64,000 bases of DNA from Alistipes sp. (GTDB lineage Bacteria; Bacteroidota; Bacteroidia; Bacteroidales; Rikenellaceae). The notes below the pieces were generated by a model. It searched no databases and was not told the origin of the DNA. It saw only the letters and a program-made list of their open reading frames with translations. Positions 26,013 to 34,281 of the stretch are shown here, piece by piece; within the stretch, counting starts at the first letter, position 1, and each line of letters starts with the position of its first letter. Both the position numbers and the translations under genes were made by a program. Where the stretch lies: positions 1 through 64,000 of the forward strand of contig JAITWH010000026.1 in NCBI GenBank assembly GCA_031285405.1, read 5' to 3'.

Positions 26013-26797
26013 TGAAAACCGTCGGCATCGCCCAACGCCGGAAATTTAGCCCGAAAGGTCACGAGCGCCTCCATGTCGACCTCGCACCACACCGCCTCCT
26101 CGGTGTCGGGAGCCGCCGCTGCCGCCGTCTCGCCCTTGAAATCTATCAACGCCGTGCCGCCGCTGTACGACGCGTAGGGGTCTTGGCCGACTCGATTCAC
26201 CCCCGCCACCCAACATACGTTCTCGATGGCGCGCCCCCTCAGTAGCGTGTTCCACGGATGGATGCGCACGGTGGGCCAGCTGGCCGTGTAGAGTGCCATG
26301 TCGTAGTCGCCGCGGTTGCGCGCAAAGACCGGAAAACGCAGGTCGTAGCACACCTGAAGCAGGATTCGCCACCCGCGCCACTCGACGATCGTGCGCTCCG
26401 TGCCCGCCGTGTAGCGCGTGTGCTCGCCCGCGAACGAAAACAGATGCCGCTTGTCGTATCTGGCCACCGTGCCGTCGGGCTTCACGAAGAAAAATCGGTT
26501 GAAGAATTTTTTGCTCCCGTTTTCGGCGCCACCCTCGTTTTCGGCGACAGCCACGGCGACGCTCCCTGCGATGGCGGAGTCGGTGCGCTCGGCGATCCGG
26601 CGCATCCACTCCACGGTCTCGGCCCCACCGTTCGGCTCGGCAACTCCCTCGGGCTCGACGGCGAATCCGGTGGTGAACATCTCGGGCAGCACAATGAGGT
26701 CGGCGGCGGGTGAGGCGTCGATAATCTCTTCGGCGCGTCGGCGATTCTCCTCGGGCGCCAACCAACGAACATCGGTTTGGATCAGCAGTAGTTTCAT
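26000..26797 (-). CDS. omega-amidase / nitrilase-family amidohydrolase
   Basis: A 265-residue carbon-nitrogen hydrolase with the Glu-Lys-Cys triad at E39 (VLPEMFTTGF), K116 (YDKRHLF) and C150 (LLQVCYDLRFPVF). The sequences FSFAGEHTRYTAG and NRVGQD are typical of the Nit2/YafV omega-amidases, which hydrolyse 2-oxoglutaramate or 2-oxosuccinamate left by glutamine transamination. That fits the aminotransferase downstream. A short duplication gives AENEGGAENG at about residues 85-94, absent from typical relatives. The C-terminus ISG comes from a heptad repeat. Confidence 0.88.
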   Translation of the reverse strand: MKLLLIQTDVRWLAPEENRRRAEEIIDASPAADLIVLPEMFTTGFAVEPEGVAEPNGGAETVEWMRRIAERTDSAIAGSVAVAVAENEGGAENGSKKFFNRFFFVKPDGTVARYDKRHLFSFAGEHTRYTAGTERTIVEWRGWRILLQVCYDLRFPVFARNRGDYDMALYTASWPTVRIHPWNTLLRGRAIENVCWVAGVNRVGQDPYASYSGGTALIDFKGETAAAAAPDTEEAVWCEVDMEALVTFRAKFPALGDADGFQISG

Positions 26798-26815
26798 AGT
26801 TCGAATTCGTAGTTC

Positions 26816-26824
26816 GCAAAGGTA
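26816..26824 (-). promoter_or_regulatory. promoter of the amidase-ior-paaK unit
   Basis: Minus-strand TACCTTTGC fits TAnnTTTG and lies 18 bases before the amidase ATG. Confidence 0.6.
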
Positions 26825-26856
26825 ATAAAAGGAGAGGGCAGAGCCAAATTTTTTTA

Positions 26857-27024
26857 TGCGTAGCTAAATCCGCACCGGCGTTCCGGTCCCTGCGTAGCTA
26901 AAATCGCTGCGGCCGTTGCCGCCATAGCTTTTATCGCGTTAGCACTAACCACTAACCACTAACCACTAACCACTAACCACTAACCACTAACCACTAACCA
27001 CTAACCACTAACCGCTAACCACTG
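26857..27024 (-). repeat. eleven TTAGTGG heptads and two GCGTAGC modules after cusC
   Basis: From the cusC stop on the minus strand: 11 heptads (GGTTAGT, one with a base change; 26944-27020), GCTAACGCG, then two GCGTAGC modules (GCGATTTTAGCTACGCAG; GGATTTAGCTACGC). It is the longest heptad array in the window. TAG occurs once per unit, giving stops in all frames. Confidence 0.85.
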
Positions 27025-27027
27025 AAT

Positions 27028-28212
27028 TTACAACTCCACGGCGGTAAGTTCGGAGTGGGCGAGTTGGAAATCGCGTTCGGCCTCCAGCGCCCGCACTCGC
27101 GCGTCGTACCAGAGCCCCATCTCCAACACATACTCCAGCAGCGAAATCTCGCCCACGTCCAGCGCCCTCTTCAGCAGCGCGGCGTTCGACCCGCCCGCCG
27201 ATCCGACATCCGCCGCGTCCGCCAACCCGTAGGCCGTTTGCCTCAACCCCGCGGCCCGCGCATACAACCCGCGCAGCTGCTCATACATCTGAACCCGCGC
27301 ATCCCGCGCGCGAGCCTCCGACGCCGCCTGGGCCGCCCGCGCCTGCTTCACCCGCCCGGCTCCGGCCCACAGCGGGATCGACCCACCGACGGTAACACCT
27401 TGATAGTGCTGCCCGAGAGTGCGTTCGCGCATGTAGCCGACCGACAGCGCCGGCAGCAACTCAGTCCGCGCCAACGTCACCTGCCGCCGTTCGACCTCCG
27501 CCTCGCGCCTCGCATACTTCATCGCGGGACTCCGCTCGGCTGCCGCGGCAAACCACTCCTCGAAGTCGGCCGGCAGCGCCGCGACGGGAAAATCGAGATC
27601 GTCCAACGCCACCTCCACCCCGCCGTTCAGTCGCCGCAACTCTGCCATCAACGCATTGCGTTCCACATCGTTGCGCGCAATTTCGCCCTCCACGGTGCGC
27701 GTGTTCAGGGTCGCCTTGCCCACCTCCAACATGTTCGCCGTGCCGTTCGCCAGTCCGCGCTCGTAGCCCAACGAGATGATCAGCGCGTGCTGCAACCGCA
27801 ACTCCAACTCGCGCGCCAAACGATTACGATGAATCAGCTCGACGCACAGCAACTTCGCCTCCAACAGAATTTCGATCCGTCCGGCGGCGACGCCAAGGTC
27901 GAGCAGCTCGCCCCGACGCCTCGCCTGCCGCGCCTTCATGCCCGTCACGGTGGCGATGTCGAACCCCTGCGACACAGCCACGTCGGTGCGATTGCCGATG
28001 GTGGCGGGGGTGCCCCACAGTCGCGCCACCTCCACCTCGGGGTCGGGCAGCGCGATGCCTGTTCGCAACCCCGCGCGGTCGGCCTCGGCCCCGTCGCCCA
28101 TCGCCCGCAGCGTGGTGTTGTTCTGCTCGATCTGCCGCAGCACGCTCTCCATATTCTGCGCCGCCGCCGGCAGGGCCAACAGCACCGCCAGCAAAAAAAA
28201 TATAATTCTCAT
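27028..28212 (-). CDS. cusC: TolC-like outer-membrane efflux protein of a metal RND system
   Basis: A 394-residue TolC-fold protein with a signal peptide (LLAVLLALPAAA, cleavage before QNM). Long helices such as AERSPAMKYARREAEVERRQ fit the outer-membrane duct. It forms the exit of the tripartite pump with CusA and CusB. I chose the ATG at 28212, two bases after the cusA stop; a TTG two codons upstream is less likely. It is shorter than E. coli CusC (about 450). The symbol reflects operon position. Confidence 0.85.
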   Translation of the reverse strand: MRIIFFLLAVLLALPAAAQNMESVLRQIEQNNTTLRAMGDGAEADRAGLRTGIALPDPEVEVARLWGTPATIGNRTDVAVSQGFDIATVTGMKARQARRRGELLDLGVAAGRIEILLEAKLLCVELIHRNRLARELELRLQHALIISLGYERGLANGTANMLEVGKATLNTRTVEGEIARNDVERNALMAELRRLNGGVEVALDDLDFPVAALPADFEEWFAAAAERSPAMKYARREAEVERRQVTLARTELLPALSVGYMRERTLGQHYQGVTVGGSIPLWAGAGRVKQARAAQAASEARARDARVQMYEQLRGLYARAAGLRQTAYGLADAADVGSAGGSNAALLKRALDVGEISLLEYVLEMGLWYDARVRALEAERDFQLAHSELTAVEL

Positions 28213-28237
28213 TTTCAATTTTCAATTTTCAATTTTC
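28213..28237 (-). repeat. TTGAAAA heptads at the cusA stop
   Basis: Minus-strand AAAATTG units in tandem encode the cusA C-terminus (KLKIEN), its TGA stop and the start region of cusC. Confidence 0.65.
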
Positions 28238-31200
28238 CACTGAACAGAAGGTACATAACCGGCACGATAAACCCATTCAAAAGCGTCGAGGTCAAAAGCC
28301 CCCCCAGAATAACCCGCGCCATGGGACTCTGTATCTCGCCGCCGGGCATAGCTCCGCCAACGGCCAACGGCACGAGCGCCAACGCCGAAGTCAACGCCGT
28401 CATAAGTATCGGATTCAGGCGATCGAGAGACCCCTGCACAACGCTCTCGCGAAGTCCCAGCCCGCCACGCCGCAGGTCGTTGTAGCGCGACACTAACAGC
28501 ATGCCGTTTCGGGTGGCGATGCCGAACAGCGAGATGAACCCGATGATGGCTGGAATGCTCACCACACCCCCCGTGACGAACAATATCACCACTCCACCCA
28601 CCAACGCCAGAGGCAGATTGACCAGCACCACCGCCGACTGAACGACGCTGCGGAACTCGCCCCACAGCAACAGAAATATCACCATCAGCGCCAACACCGA
28701 AGTCAGCGCCAACGTGCGCGAGGCGGCCTCGGCGCTCTCGAACTGCCCGCCGTACTCCACGTGGTAACCCTCGGGCATCTCGACCTCGGCGGCGACCCGC
28801 CGTTGGATTTCGCCGACCACGCCGCGCAGATCACCACCCGACACGTTGGCCGACACGACGATTCGCCGCATCACATTCTCGCGGTTGATTGTGTTGGGCC
28901 CCACGACCGAGCTCACCTCGGCCAAGTACTCCAACGGCACCTTCACCCCCGCGGCGTCGACGCTCAGGTTGCGTATCCGCTCGGCGGTTTCGCGTCCGTC
29001 GTCACTCACCCTCAGCGTCAGGTCGAACACGCGGTCGCCCTCGTACACCTGCGACACCACCTCGCCGGCCAGCATCACCCGCACCACCTCGGCAAACTCG
29101 GGCAGCGTCACTCCATACATCGCCAACATCTCCCGCCGCGGTGTGATCGTGAGTTGCGGCCGCTCCACCTGCTGCTCGACATTCAGGTCGGCCACCCCTT
29201 CGACATTCTCCACCGCCGCTTTGATGCGATTGCCCAGCGCGAAGAGCCGACCCAAGTCGGGGCCGAACACCTTGATGGCGACGTTGGCCCGAGTGCCCGA
29301 CAGCATCGCGTCGATGCGATGCGAGATTGGTTGACCGATCTCGATGGCCGCCCCCGGGATAGTTCGCATCTTTGCGCGGATCTCCGCCGCCACCTCATCT
29401 TTGGTGCGCTCGCCCAACACGAACGGCGCCTCGATCTCCGACACGTTCACCCCCAGCGCGTGCTCGTCGAGTTCGGCGCGCCCCGTCTTTCGTCCGGTCG
29501 TTTGAATTTCGGGCACAGACAGCAGCAGCTCCTCCGCCCGCCGACCGATGGCGTCCGACTCATCGAGCGACACCCCGGGCAGCGTGCTCACGTTGACCGT
29601 GAACGACCCCTCGTTGAAGGGGGGCAGGAAGCTGCGGCCCAGCGAGAAGAACATCGCCACCGCCGCCACCACCAACACCCCCGTCACACCCAACACCACC
29701 CTTCGATGGTCGAGTGTCCAGGCGAGCCACGTGCCGTAGCCGGCTTTCAGTTTTCGCGACAGCCACGGCTCCTTCTTTTCGCGACCGCCCCTCTCCGAAG
29801 GTAACCAACTGCAAAGCACCGGAGTAAGGGTCAGAGCGACGACGGTCGAGGCCCCCAACGCAACGATGAACGCGATGCCCAACGGCGCCAACATCCGCCC
29901 CTCCATGCCCGACAGAAAAAATAGCGGCACGAAGCTCGCCACAATAATAAGCGTCGAGTTGAGGATCGGCATGCGCACCTCGCGCGACGCCTCGTAGACC
30001 ACCGTCATCACCGGCAGCCGCTCCCCCTCGGGTCGCGCGCGATTCTCCCGCAGCCGCTTGTAGACATTCTCGACGTCGACAATCGCGTCGTCCACCAACG
30101 AACCTATCGCGATGGCCATACCCCCGAGGCTCATCGTGTTGATCGTGAGCCCCATCGCCTTCAGCGCAAGGATCGCGCTCAGGAGCGACAGCGGAATCGC
30201 GGCAAGCGAGATGGCCGTAGTTCGCACGCTTGCCAAAAACAGAAACAGGACGATCACCACAAACACGCCACCCTCCCACAACGACCGCTGCACGTTGTCG
30301 ATCGAGCTCTCGATGAACCTCTCCTGCCGAAAAATTTCGCTGTGCAGCTCGACGTCGGCGGGGAGTTCGGCGCCCAGTTCGGCCAACGCGCCGTCGAGTG
30401 CGGCGGTCAGTTCGAGTGTGCTCGTGGCGGGCTGCTTGGTGACGGTGACTAACACCGCCGGCCGCCCCTCGACCGACGCGACCCCCAATCGCGGACTCCG
30501 GTTGCCTACCCGTACCTCGGCGATCTGCTCCAACAACACAGGCCGGCCATCCACTACCGAGACGGCTGCCCGTCCAAGAGCCTCGACATCCGAGGTCGAT
30601 ATCACCCCGCGAACGATGTACTCGCCGCCATACTCATAGAGCACGCCGCCCGACGCGTTGCCGTTCATGCCCGCGGTCGCCGCGATCGCCTCGTCGAGGC
30701 TCACTCCGAGGTGCCGCATCCGCTCGGGGTCGAGGGCGATCTGGTACTCCCTGATCTCGCCGCCGATCACCGCCACCTGGGCCACCCCGCCCGTCGCCAA
30801 GAGTCGCGGCCTCACCGTCCAGTCGGCCAGCGTGCGCAGCTCCTGCAACGATGTTGTGTCGGCCGTGAGGCCCACTATCATCACCTCGCCGAGGATCGAC
30901 GACTGCGGCCCGAGGGTGGGGGAGCCTACCCCGGGGGGCAGCGCGCCGCCCACCACCGCCAGCTTCTCAGACACGATCTGCCGCGCCCGAAATATCTCCG
31001 TGCCCCACTCGAACTCGACCCACACGACCGAGAAGCCCGTGGTCGACGAACTCCGCACGCGCCGCACGCCGGTCGCTCCGTTTACCGCTGTCTCGACAGG
31101 AAAGCTCACCAACCGTTCGACCTCTTCGGGCGCCATGCCCGCGGCTTCGGTCATCACCACCACCGTGGGTGCGTTGAGGTCGGGAAAGACGTCGACCTCC

Positions 31201-31301
31201 ATGTCGGTGGCGGTGTAGAGCCCCGCCAACATCACGAGTATCGCTCCCGCGAGAACGACCGGCCGGTTGTTCAGCGAGAATTTTATGATTCTGTTCAGCA
31301 T
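28215..31301 (-). CDS. cusA: CusA/CzcA-type heavy-metal RND transporter
   Basis: A 1028-residue HME-RND inner-membrane pump, proton-driven. It has the N-terminal VDVFPDLNAPTVVVMTEAAG, the membrane motif GMAIAIGSLVDDAIVDVEN with acidic residues for proton relay, and about 12 helices in two halves. AIAIG in the relay helix is closer to the Cu/Ag branch than to the Co/Zn/Cd branch (DFGxxxDGAVV), but the ion is not settled. Its final residues are encoded by a heptad repeat shared with the cusC start. Confidence 0.9.
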   Translation of the reverse strand: MLNRIIKFSLNNRPVVLAGAILVMLAGLYTATDMEVDVFPDLNAPTVVVMTEAAGMAPEEVERLVSFPVETAVNGATGVRRVRSSSTTGFSVVWVEFEWGTEIFRARQIVSEKLAVVGGALPPGVGSPTLGPQSSILGEVMIVGLTADTTSLQELRTLADWTVRPRLLATGGVAQVAVIGGEIREYQIALDPERMRHLGVSLDEAIAATAGMNGNASGGVLYEYGGEYIVRGVISTSDVEALGRAAVSVVDGRPVLLEQIAEVRVGNRSPRLGVASVEGRPAVLVTVTKQPATSTLELTAALDGALAELGAELPADVELHSEIFRQERFIESSIDNVQRSLWEGGVFVVIVLFLFLASVRTTAISLAAIPLSLLSAILALKAMGLTINTMSLGGMAIAIGSLVDDAIVDVENVYKRLRENRARPEGERLPVMTVVYEASREVRMPILNSTLIIVASFVPLFFLSGMEGRMLAPLGIAFIVALGASTVVALTLTPVLCSWLPSERGGREKKEPWLSRKLKAGYGTWLAWTLDHRRVVLGVTGVLVVAAVAMFFSLGRSFLPPFNEGSFTVNVSTLPGVSLDESDAIGRRAEELLLSVPEIQTTGRKTGRAELDEHALGVNVSEIEAPFVLGERTKDEVAAEIRAKMRTIPGAAIEIGQPISHRIDAMLSGTRANVAIKVFGPDLGRLFALGNRIKAAVENVEGVADLNVEQQVERPQLTITPRREMLAMYGVTLPEFAEVVRVMLAGEVVSQVYEGDRVFDLTLRVSDDGRETAERIRNLSVDAAGVKVPLEYLAEVSSVVGPNTINRENVMRRIVVSANVSGGDLRGVVGEIQRRVAAEVEMPEGYHVEYGGQFESAEAASRTLALTSVLALMVIFLLLWGEFRSVVQSAVVLVNLPLALVGGVVILFVTGGVVSIPAIIGFISLFGIATRNGMLLVSRYNDLRRGGLGLRESVVQGSLDRLNPILMTALTSALALVPLAVGGAMPGGEIQSPMARVILGGLLTSTLLNGFIVPVMYLLFSGKLKIEN

Positions 31302-31314
31302 CGCTTCCGGCTTT

Positions 31315-32553
31315 TTAGTGTGTGTGACCCTCCGGAATTACACCCGCCATCGCCGCCAGCCTCACCTGCGTCGCACCTCGGGTGACTACTCTGTCGCCTG
31401 CTTTCAGACCCTTGCTCACGACCACCCGCTGGCCGTCGTCCGCGCCGAGCGTCACCTCCTGTCGCGCGTAGTCCTCGGGGCCGTGTTGCAGGTAGACGAA
31501 GTGGAGCCCCTGCTGCTCGGTGAGCGCGCTTTTCGGCACGGTGAGCGCGTCGACTATCGGCGCGCCAAGCAACCACACCTCGGCCGGCACACCCGTCGGC
31601 ACCGATCCGTCGGCGTTCGAGAACTCAAATGTCACGGGAATGTACGCCCCCTCGGACGCCCTGCCTTGGGCGATCAGTCGATCGGTGCGGCGCACGGTTT
31701 CGCTGCCGGGCGTTGTGAAGTTGGCCTCCGTGACTGTGCGCAGCTCGCTCCAGCGGCCGGCCGACACCTCGACCCTCAGCTGCAACTTGTCGCTCTGCGC
31801 GATCGTGGCGATCGGCTGCCCCGTGGCGACATACTCGCCCGCGCCCACTAACCACTCCTTTATATATCCTCCCGTGGGTGCCGCGACGCTTACTCCTGTT
31901 GCCGCTGCTGTCGATGTGGCGGTTGGGGCTGCCGAACCTAATGCGGCGCGCGCGGTTTCGAGTCGTCGGCGTGCCTCGTCGAACTCTCGCTGCGATACGA
32001 TTTTGTCCTCCACCAACTCCTCGGCGCGACGGAAATCGCGTTCCGCCGCCTCGAACTCGATGCGTGCCCTTGCCGCCGCGTCGCTGTCCACCAAGCTGCT
32101 TGCCGAGATGGTTACTAAAGTTTGATTTTTTGTGACGGGCGTTCCGGGGGCTCGATTGGTCCCTGCGAAAGAGACCACGCCACTCGTAGTCGCCACCGCC
32201 GTGACCTCGCCCCCGAGCGCGTTTTCGATTCGCCCGCTGGCCCTGATCACCTGCCTGAACTGCGCCGGCGCAACAGTCTCGACGGTCAACCCCGCCGCCT
32301 CGGCCTGCTCGTGTGTGAAAACTATCTCATCTTCGGCGTGCTCCTCGTGCCCCTCTTCGGCGTGTCCCGTCTCCTCAGCGTGAGCCTCTTCGGCCTCGTG
32401 GTTGTGCCCGGCATGCTCCCCGTGCTCTTCGTGTGCCGCTTCGGCGGCGTGGTCGTGTCCCTCATGGTCGTGCGCGTCATGTGCGCCCGTGCTCGATTTG
32501 CAGCCCGCGAAACCTAAGGCTGCAACCAGCAAAACAGTAATAAATTTTGACAT
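31315..32553 (-). CDS. cusB: metal-efflux periplasmic adaptor lipoprotein with His-rich arm
   Basis: A 412-residue membrane-fusion protein. The lipobox FAGC puts Cys18 at the mature N-terminus. Residues about 24-73 are packed with His, Glu and Ala (HDHEGHDH, HEEHGEHAGHNH), a likely metal-collecting arm. The HlyD-type core follows (ASGRIENALGG, lipoyl-like halves around GAGEYVATGQPIATI), then beta-barrel and membrane-proximal parts (DRVVTRGATQVRLAAM). It ends in HTH. It joins CusA to CusC. Confidence 0.9.
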   Translation of the reverse strand: MSKFITVLLVAALGFAGCKSSTGAHDAHDHEGHDHAAEAAHEEHGEHAGHNHEAEEAHAEETGHAEEGHEEHAEDEIVFTHEQAEAAGLTVETVAPAQFRQVIRASGRIENALGGEVTAVATTSGVVSFAGTNRAPGTPVTKNQTLVTISASSLVDSDAAARARIEFEAAERDFRRAEELVEDKIVSQREFDEARRRLETARAALGSAAPTATSTAAATGVSVAAPTGGYIKEWLVGAGEYVATGQPIATIAQSDKLQLRVEVSAGRWSELRTVTEANFTTPGSETVRRTDRLIAQGRASEGAYIPVTFEFSNADGSVPTGVPAEVWLLGAPIVDALTVPKSALTEQQGLHFVYLQHGPEDYARQEVTLGADDGQRVVVSKGLKAGDRVVTRGATQVRLAAMAGVIPEGHTH

Positions 32554-32617
32554 CTCTCTGCGTTTTTAGATTGTTGTACGGATTGTTCGCTCCGCACAAA
32601 ATCTTCGGCGGAGTCGC

Positions 32618-33079
32618 TCAGCAGAGAGTCGCGGGAGGTGCCCGCAGGCCGCCCGCACACAGCGCGGGGGTTGATTGCCAGCGCGTTATGCACTTGCCAT
32701 AGTCGACATCGAAGAGCGCAGACAGCTCCGGCATGTCGCCCGTCGCCCCGAATCCGTCGGGCGGAAAGAGCGTGAGAAACAGATGGTGCCCGTGCCCGTC
32801 GTGTCCGTCGTCTCCGCACATCGCGCAACCGCCTCCGCAAGTCGCGCCTCCACTCGCACCACTTCGATGCCCGCTCGAAGGGTCGGTAAACTCGCTCTCG
32901 GCAACGCACAGGCCCGAATCGTGTTCCCCAGCCTCGCCGCCATGCTCTTCACTGCCATGCTGCGCATGCACCTCCCCGATGCACACCCCGCCGTCGTGAT
33001 GGTGATGAGGAGTGGCCCCCGCCACCCACATCGCCGCCACGGCAATGCACACGATGAATATGTAGAGTTTCCGTCTCAT
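32618..33079 (-). CDS. small His/Cys-rich exported protein heading the cus operon
   Basis: A 153-residue protein starting at the ATG at 33079, with a signal peptide or membrane anchor (YIFIVCIAVAAMWVAG), then PHHHHDGG, EEHGGEAGEH, the cluster CGGGCAMCGDDGHDGHGHH and a C-terminal CITRW. The metal-ligand density and place as first gene indicate metal binding or sensing for the pump. Similar short PHHHHDG proteins precede cation-efflux operons in Bacteroidetes. No catalytic domain is recognised. Confidence 0.75.
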   Translation of the reverse strand: MRRKLYIFIVCIAVAAMWVAGATPHHHHDGGVCIGEVHAQHGSEEHGGEAGEHDSGLCVAESEFTDPSSGHRSGASGGATCGGGCAMCGDDGHDGHGHHLFLTLFPPDGFGATGDMPELSALFDVDYGKCITRWQSTPALCAGGLRAPPATLC

Positions 33080-33120
33080 TGTGAACTTCAAAATCGGCGC
33101 CTGCCCAAGGCCCGATCGCC

Positions 33121-33129
33121 GCAAATATA
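33121..33129 (-). promoter_or_regulatory. cus operon promoter -7 box
   Basis: Minus-strand TATATTTGC fits TAnnTTTG, about 42 bases upstream of the ATG. No regulator gene is adjacent. Confidence 0.6.
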
Positions 33130-33238
33130 ATACATGAGGCGAGAAAAGTCAAGTCTTTTTTTCGCCGAACGCTGCCGAAATTCGCCGAAATCCATTGGCG
33201 CATGGAGAAAACGCGCAAAAAAATATACAAAAAAAAGA

Positions 33239-33257
33239 GCCCCCGTACCTCGGGAGC
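33239..33257. terminator. bidirectional terminator after the fimbrillin genes
   Basis: GCCCCCG and CGGGAGC pair (one wobble in RNA), with T/U runs on both sides: eight A before and seven T after on the plus strand. It ends the minus-strand unit that starts at 39109. Confidence 0.7.
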
Positions 33258-33288
33258 CCCTTTTTTTCTTGTCGCAAAGTGCGAAAAT

Positions 33289-34242
33289 CTACTGCGCCAC
33301 GACGTCGCCGCCTGTGCCGGCCACCCAATCCGTGATGCTACCCGTCGCGCTTACCCCCGTGCGATTCAGCGTCACGTTGTAGGTGTGCTGCTTGCCCGAG
33401 ACGAACTCTATTGCACCCGGCGCCCACACAAACTTTTCGCCCGAAGTGAGCTCAAACTCGACCGTCACCGCGCTGAAAGTATAGTTAAAAGGCGCAACGA
33501 TGGCGTCGTAGTTGTAAATGGTACTGTTGTTCTCACCGTTCGAGGTGCCGACAAAATGCGCAGTGATATCTGTCGGAAGAAGTTGCTGGAGAAACGCACC
33601 GCTACCAAAGTTAAATCGAACCCCCGAGTGCGTTTCCTTGATAGTCACAGTCATATGCCCGTCGAGTTCGCTCTCCCCAACACCATCACCCGCCTTAACA
33701 TTCATCACCAACTTCGAGAGCACATGTTTGAAATTGAGTGCCACGGCCCCTTCCGAGGTTTTCGAATAGCCCGCGCCACTGTTGTCAGACTTTGCCCACA
33801 GCAGGTCGAAAACTGCCTGATTAGTCTGATCGCCGAGCGTCACACTATACGGCAAATCCAGAGCACTCTTCGCAGCGTCGTAGGGATAGTAGGCGATAAA
33901 GTCGACCTTCGAACCATCTGTCGGATAGTAGATTTCGCTACCCTCGGCAGTCGCGAACGCACCGTCGCCGGCCGTGGTCGTAAGCTCGCGGTTGGTCACC
34001 CCGTCGACAACCGAAGTGCCTCCATTGCCCACCATAAAGACTCCGATCTTGTCGTTCGTGGCCCAAGTGTCGCCCGAGGCGCGGGTGGCGGGCGAGGCGT
34101 CGACGTTGCCGACGGTCGCGGTGAAGCTCACTGGCTGCTGCGCGTCGGGTGTTTCGGGTGTCACGTTTGCGTCGCCGCCGCTGTTGCACGAGGCGAGAGT
34201 GATCGCGGCGCACATCGCCGCTGTTGCAAAAATGTTTTTCAT
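33289..34242 (-). CDS. fimbrillin family lipoprotein (Mfa-like), tandem copy 1
   Basis: A 317-residue lipoprotein (LASC lipobox) of the fimbrillin/Mfa-like type: ATRASGDTWATNDKIGVFM, YYPTDGSKVDFIAYYPYDA and NFKHVLSKLVMNVKAG are the usual landmarks. These proteins form or decorate surface fimbriae after export and proteolytic maturation. The TR in ATRAS could be an arginine-protease cleavage site, as known for FimA. It has only the fimbrillin body, with no added C-terminal domain. Last gene of a four-gene unit. Confidence 0.85.
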   Translation of the reverse strand: MKNIFATAAMCAAITLASCNSGGDANVTPETPDAQQPVSFTATVGNVDASPATRASGDTWATNDKIGVFMVGNGGTSVVDGVTNRELTTTAGDGAFATAEGSEIYYPTDGSKVDFIAYYPYDAAKSALDLPYSVTLGDQTNQAVFDLLWAKSDNSGAGYSKTSEGAVALNFKHVLSKLVMNVKAGDGVGESELDGHMTVTIKETHSGVRFNFGSGAFLQQLLPTDITAHFVGTSNGENNSTIYNYDAIVAPFNYTFSAVTVEFELTSGEKFVWAPGAIEFVSGKQHTYNVTLNRTGVSATGSITDWVAGTGGDVVAQ

Positions 34243-34281
34243 CTGGTTTTGTTTTTATAGTTTTTTGATTTTTAATTTCTC

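Noticed and set aside
26944..27020. The CTAACCA tandem looks at first like a CRISPR array or telomere-like repeat.
   Set aside because: Units are seven bases with no spacers and no cas genes are nearby; a linear chromosome end is not expected at an internal site between genes.
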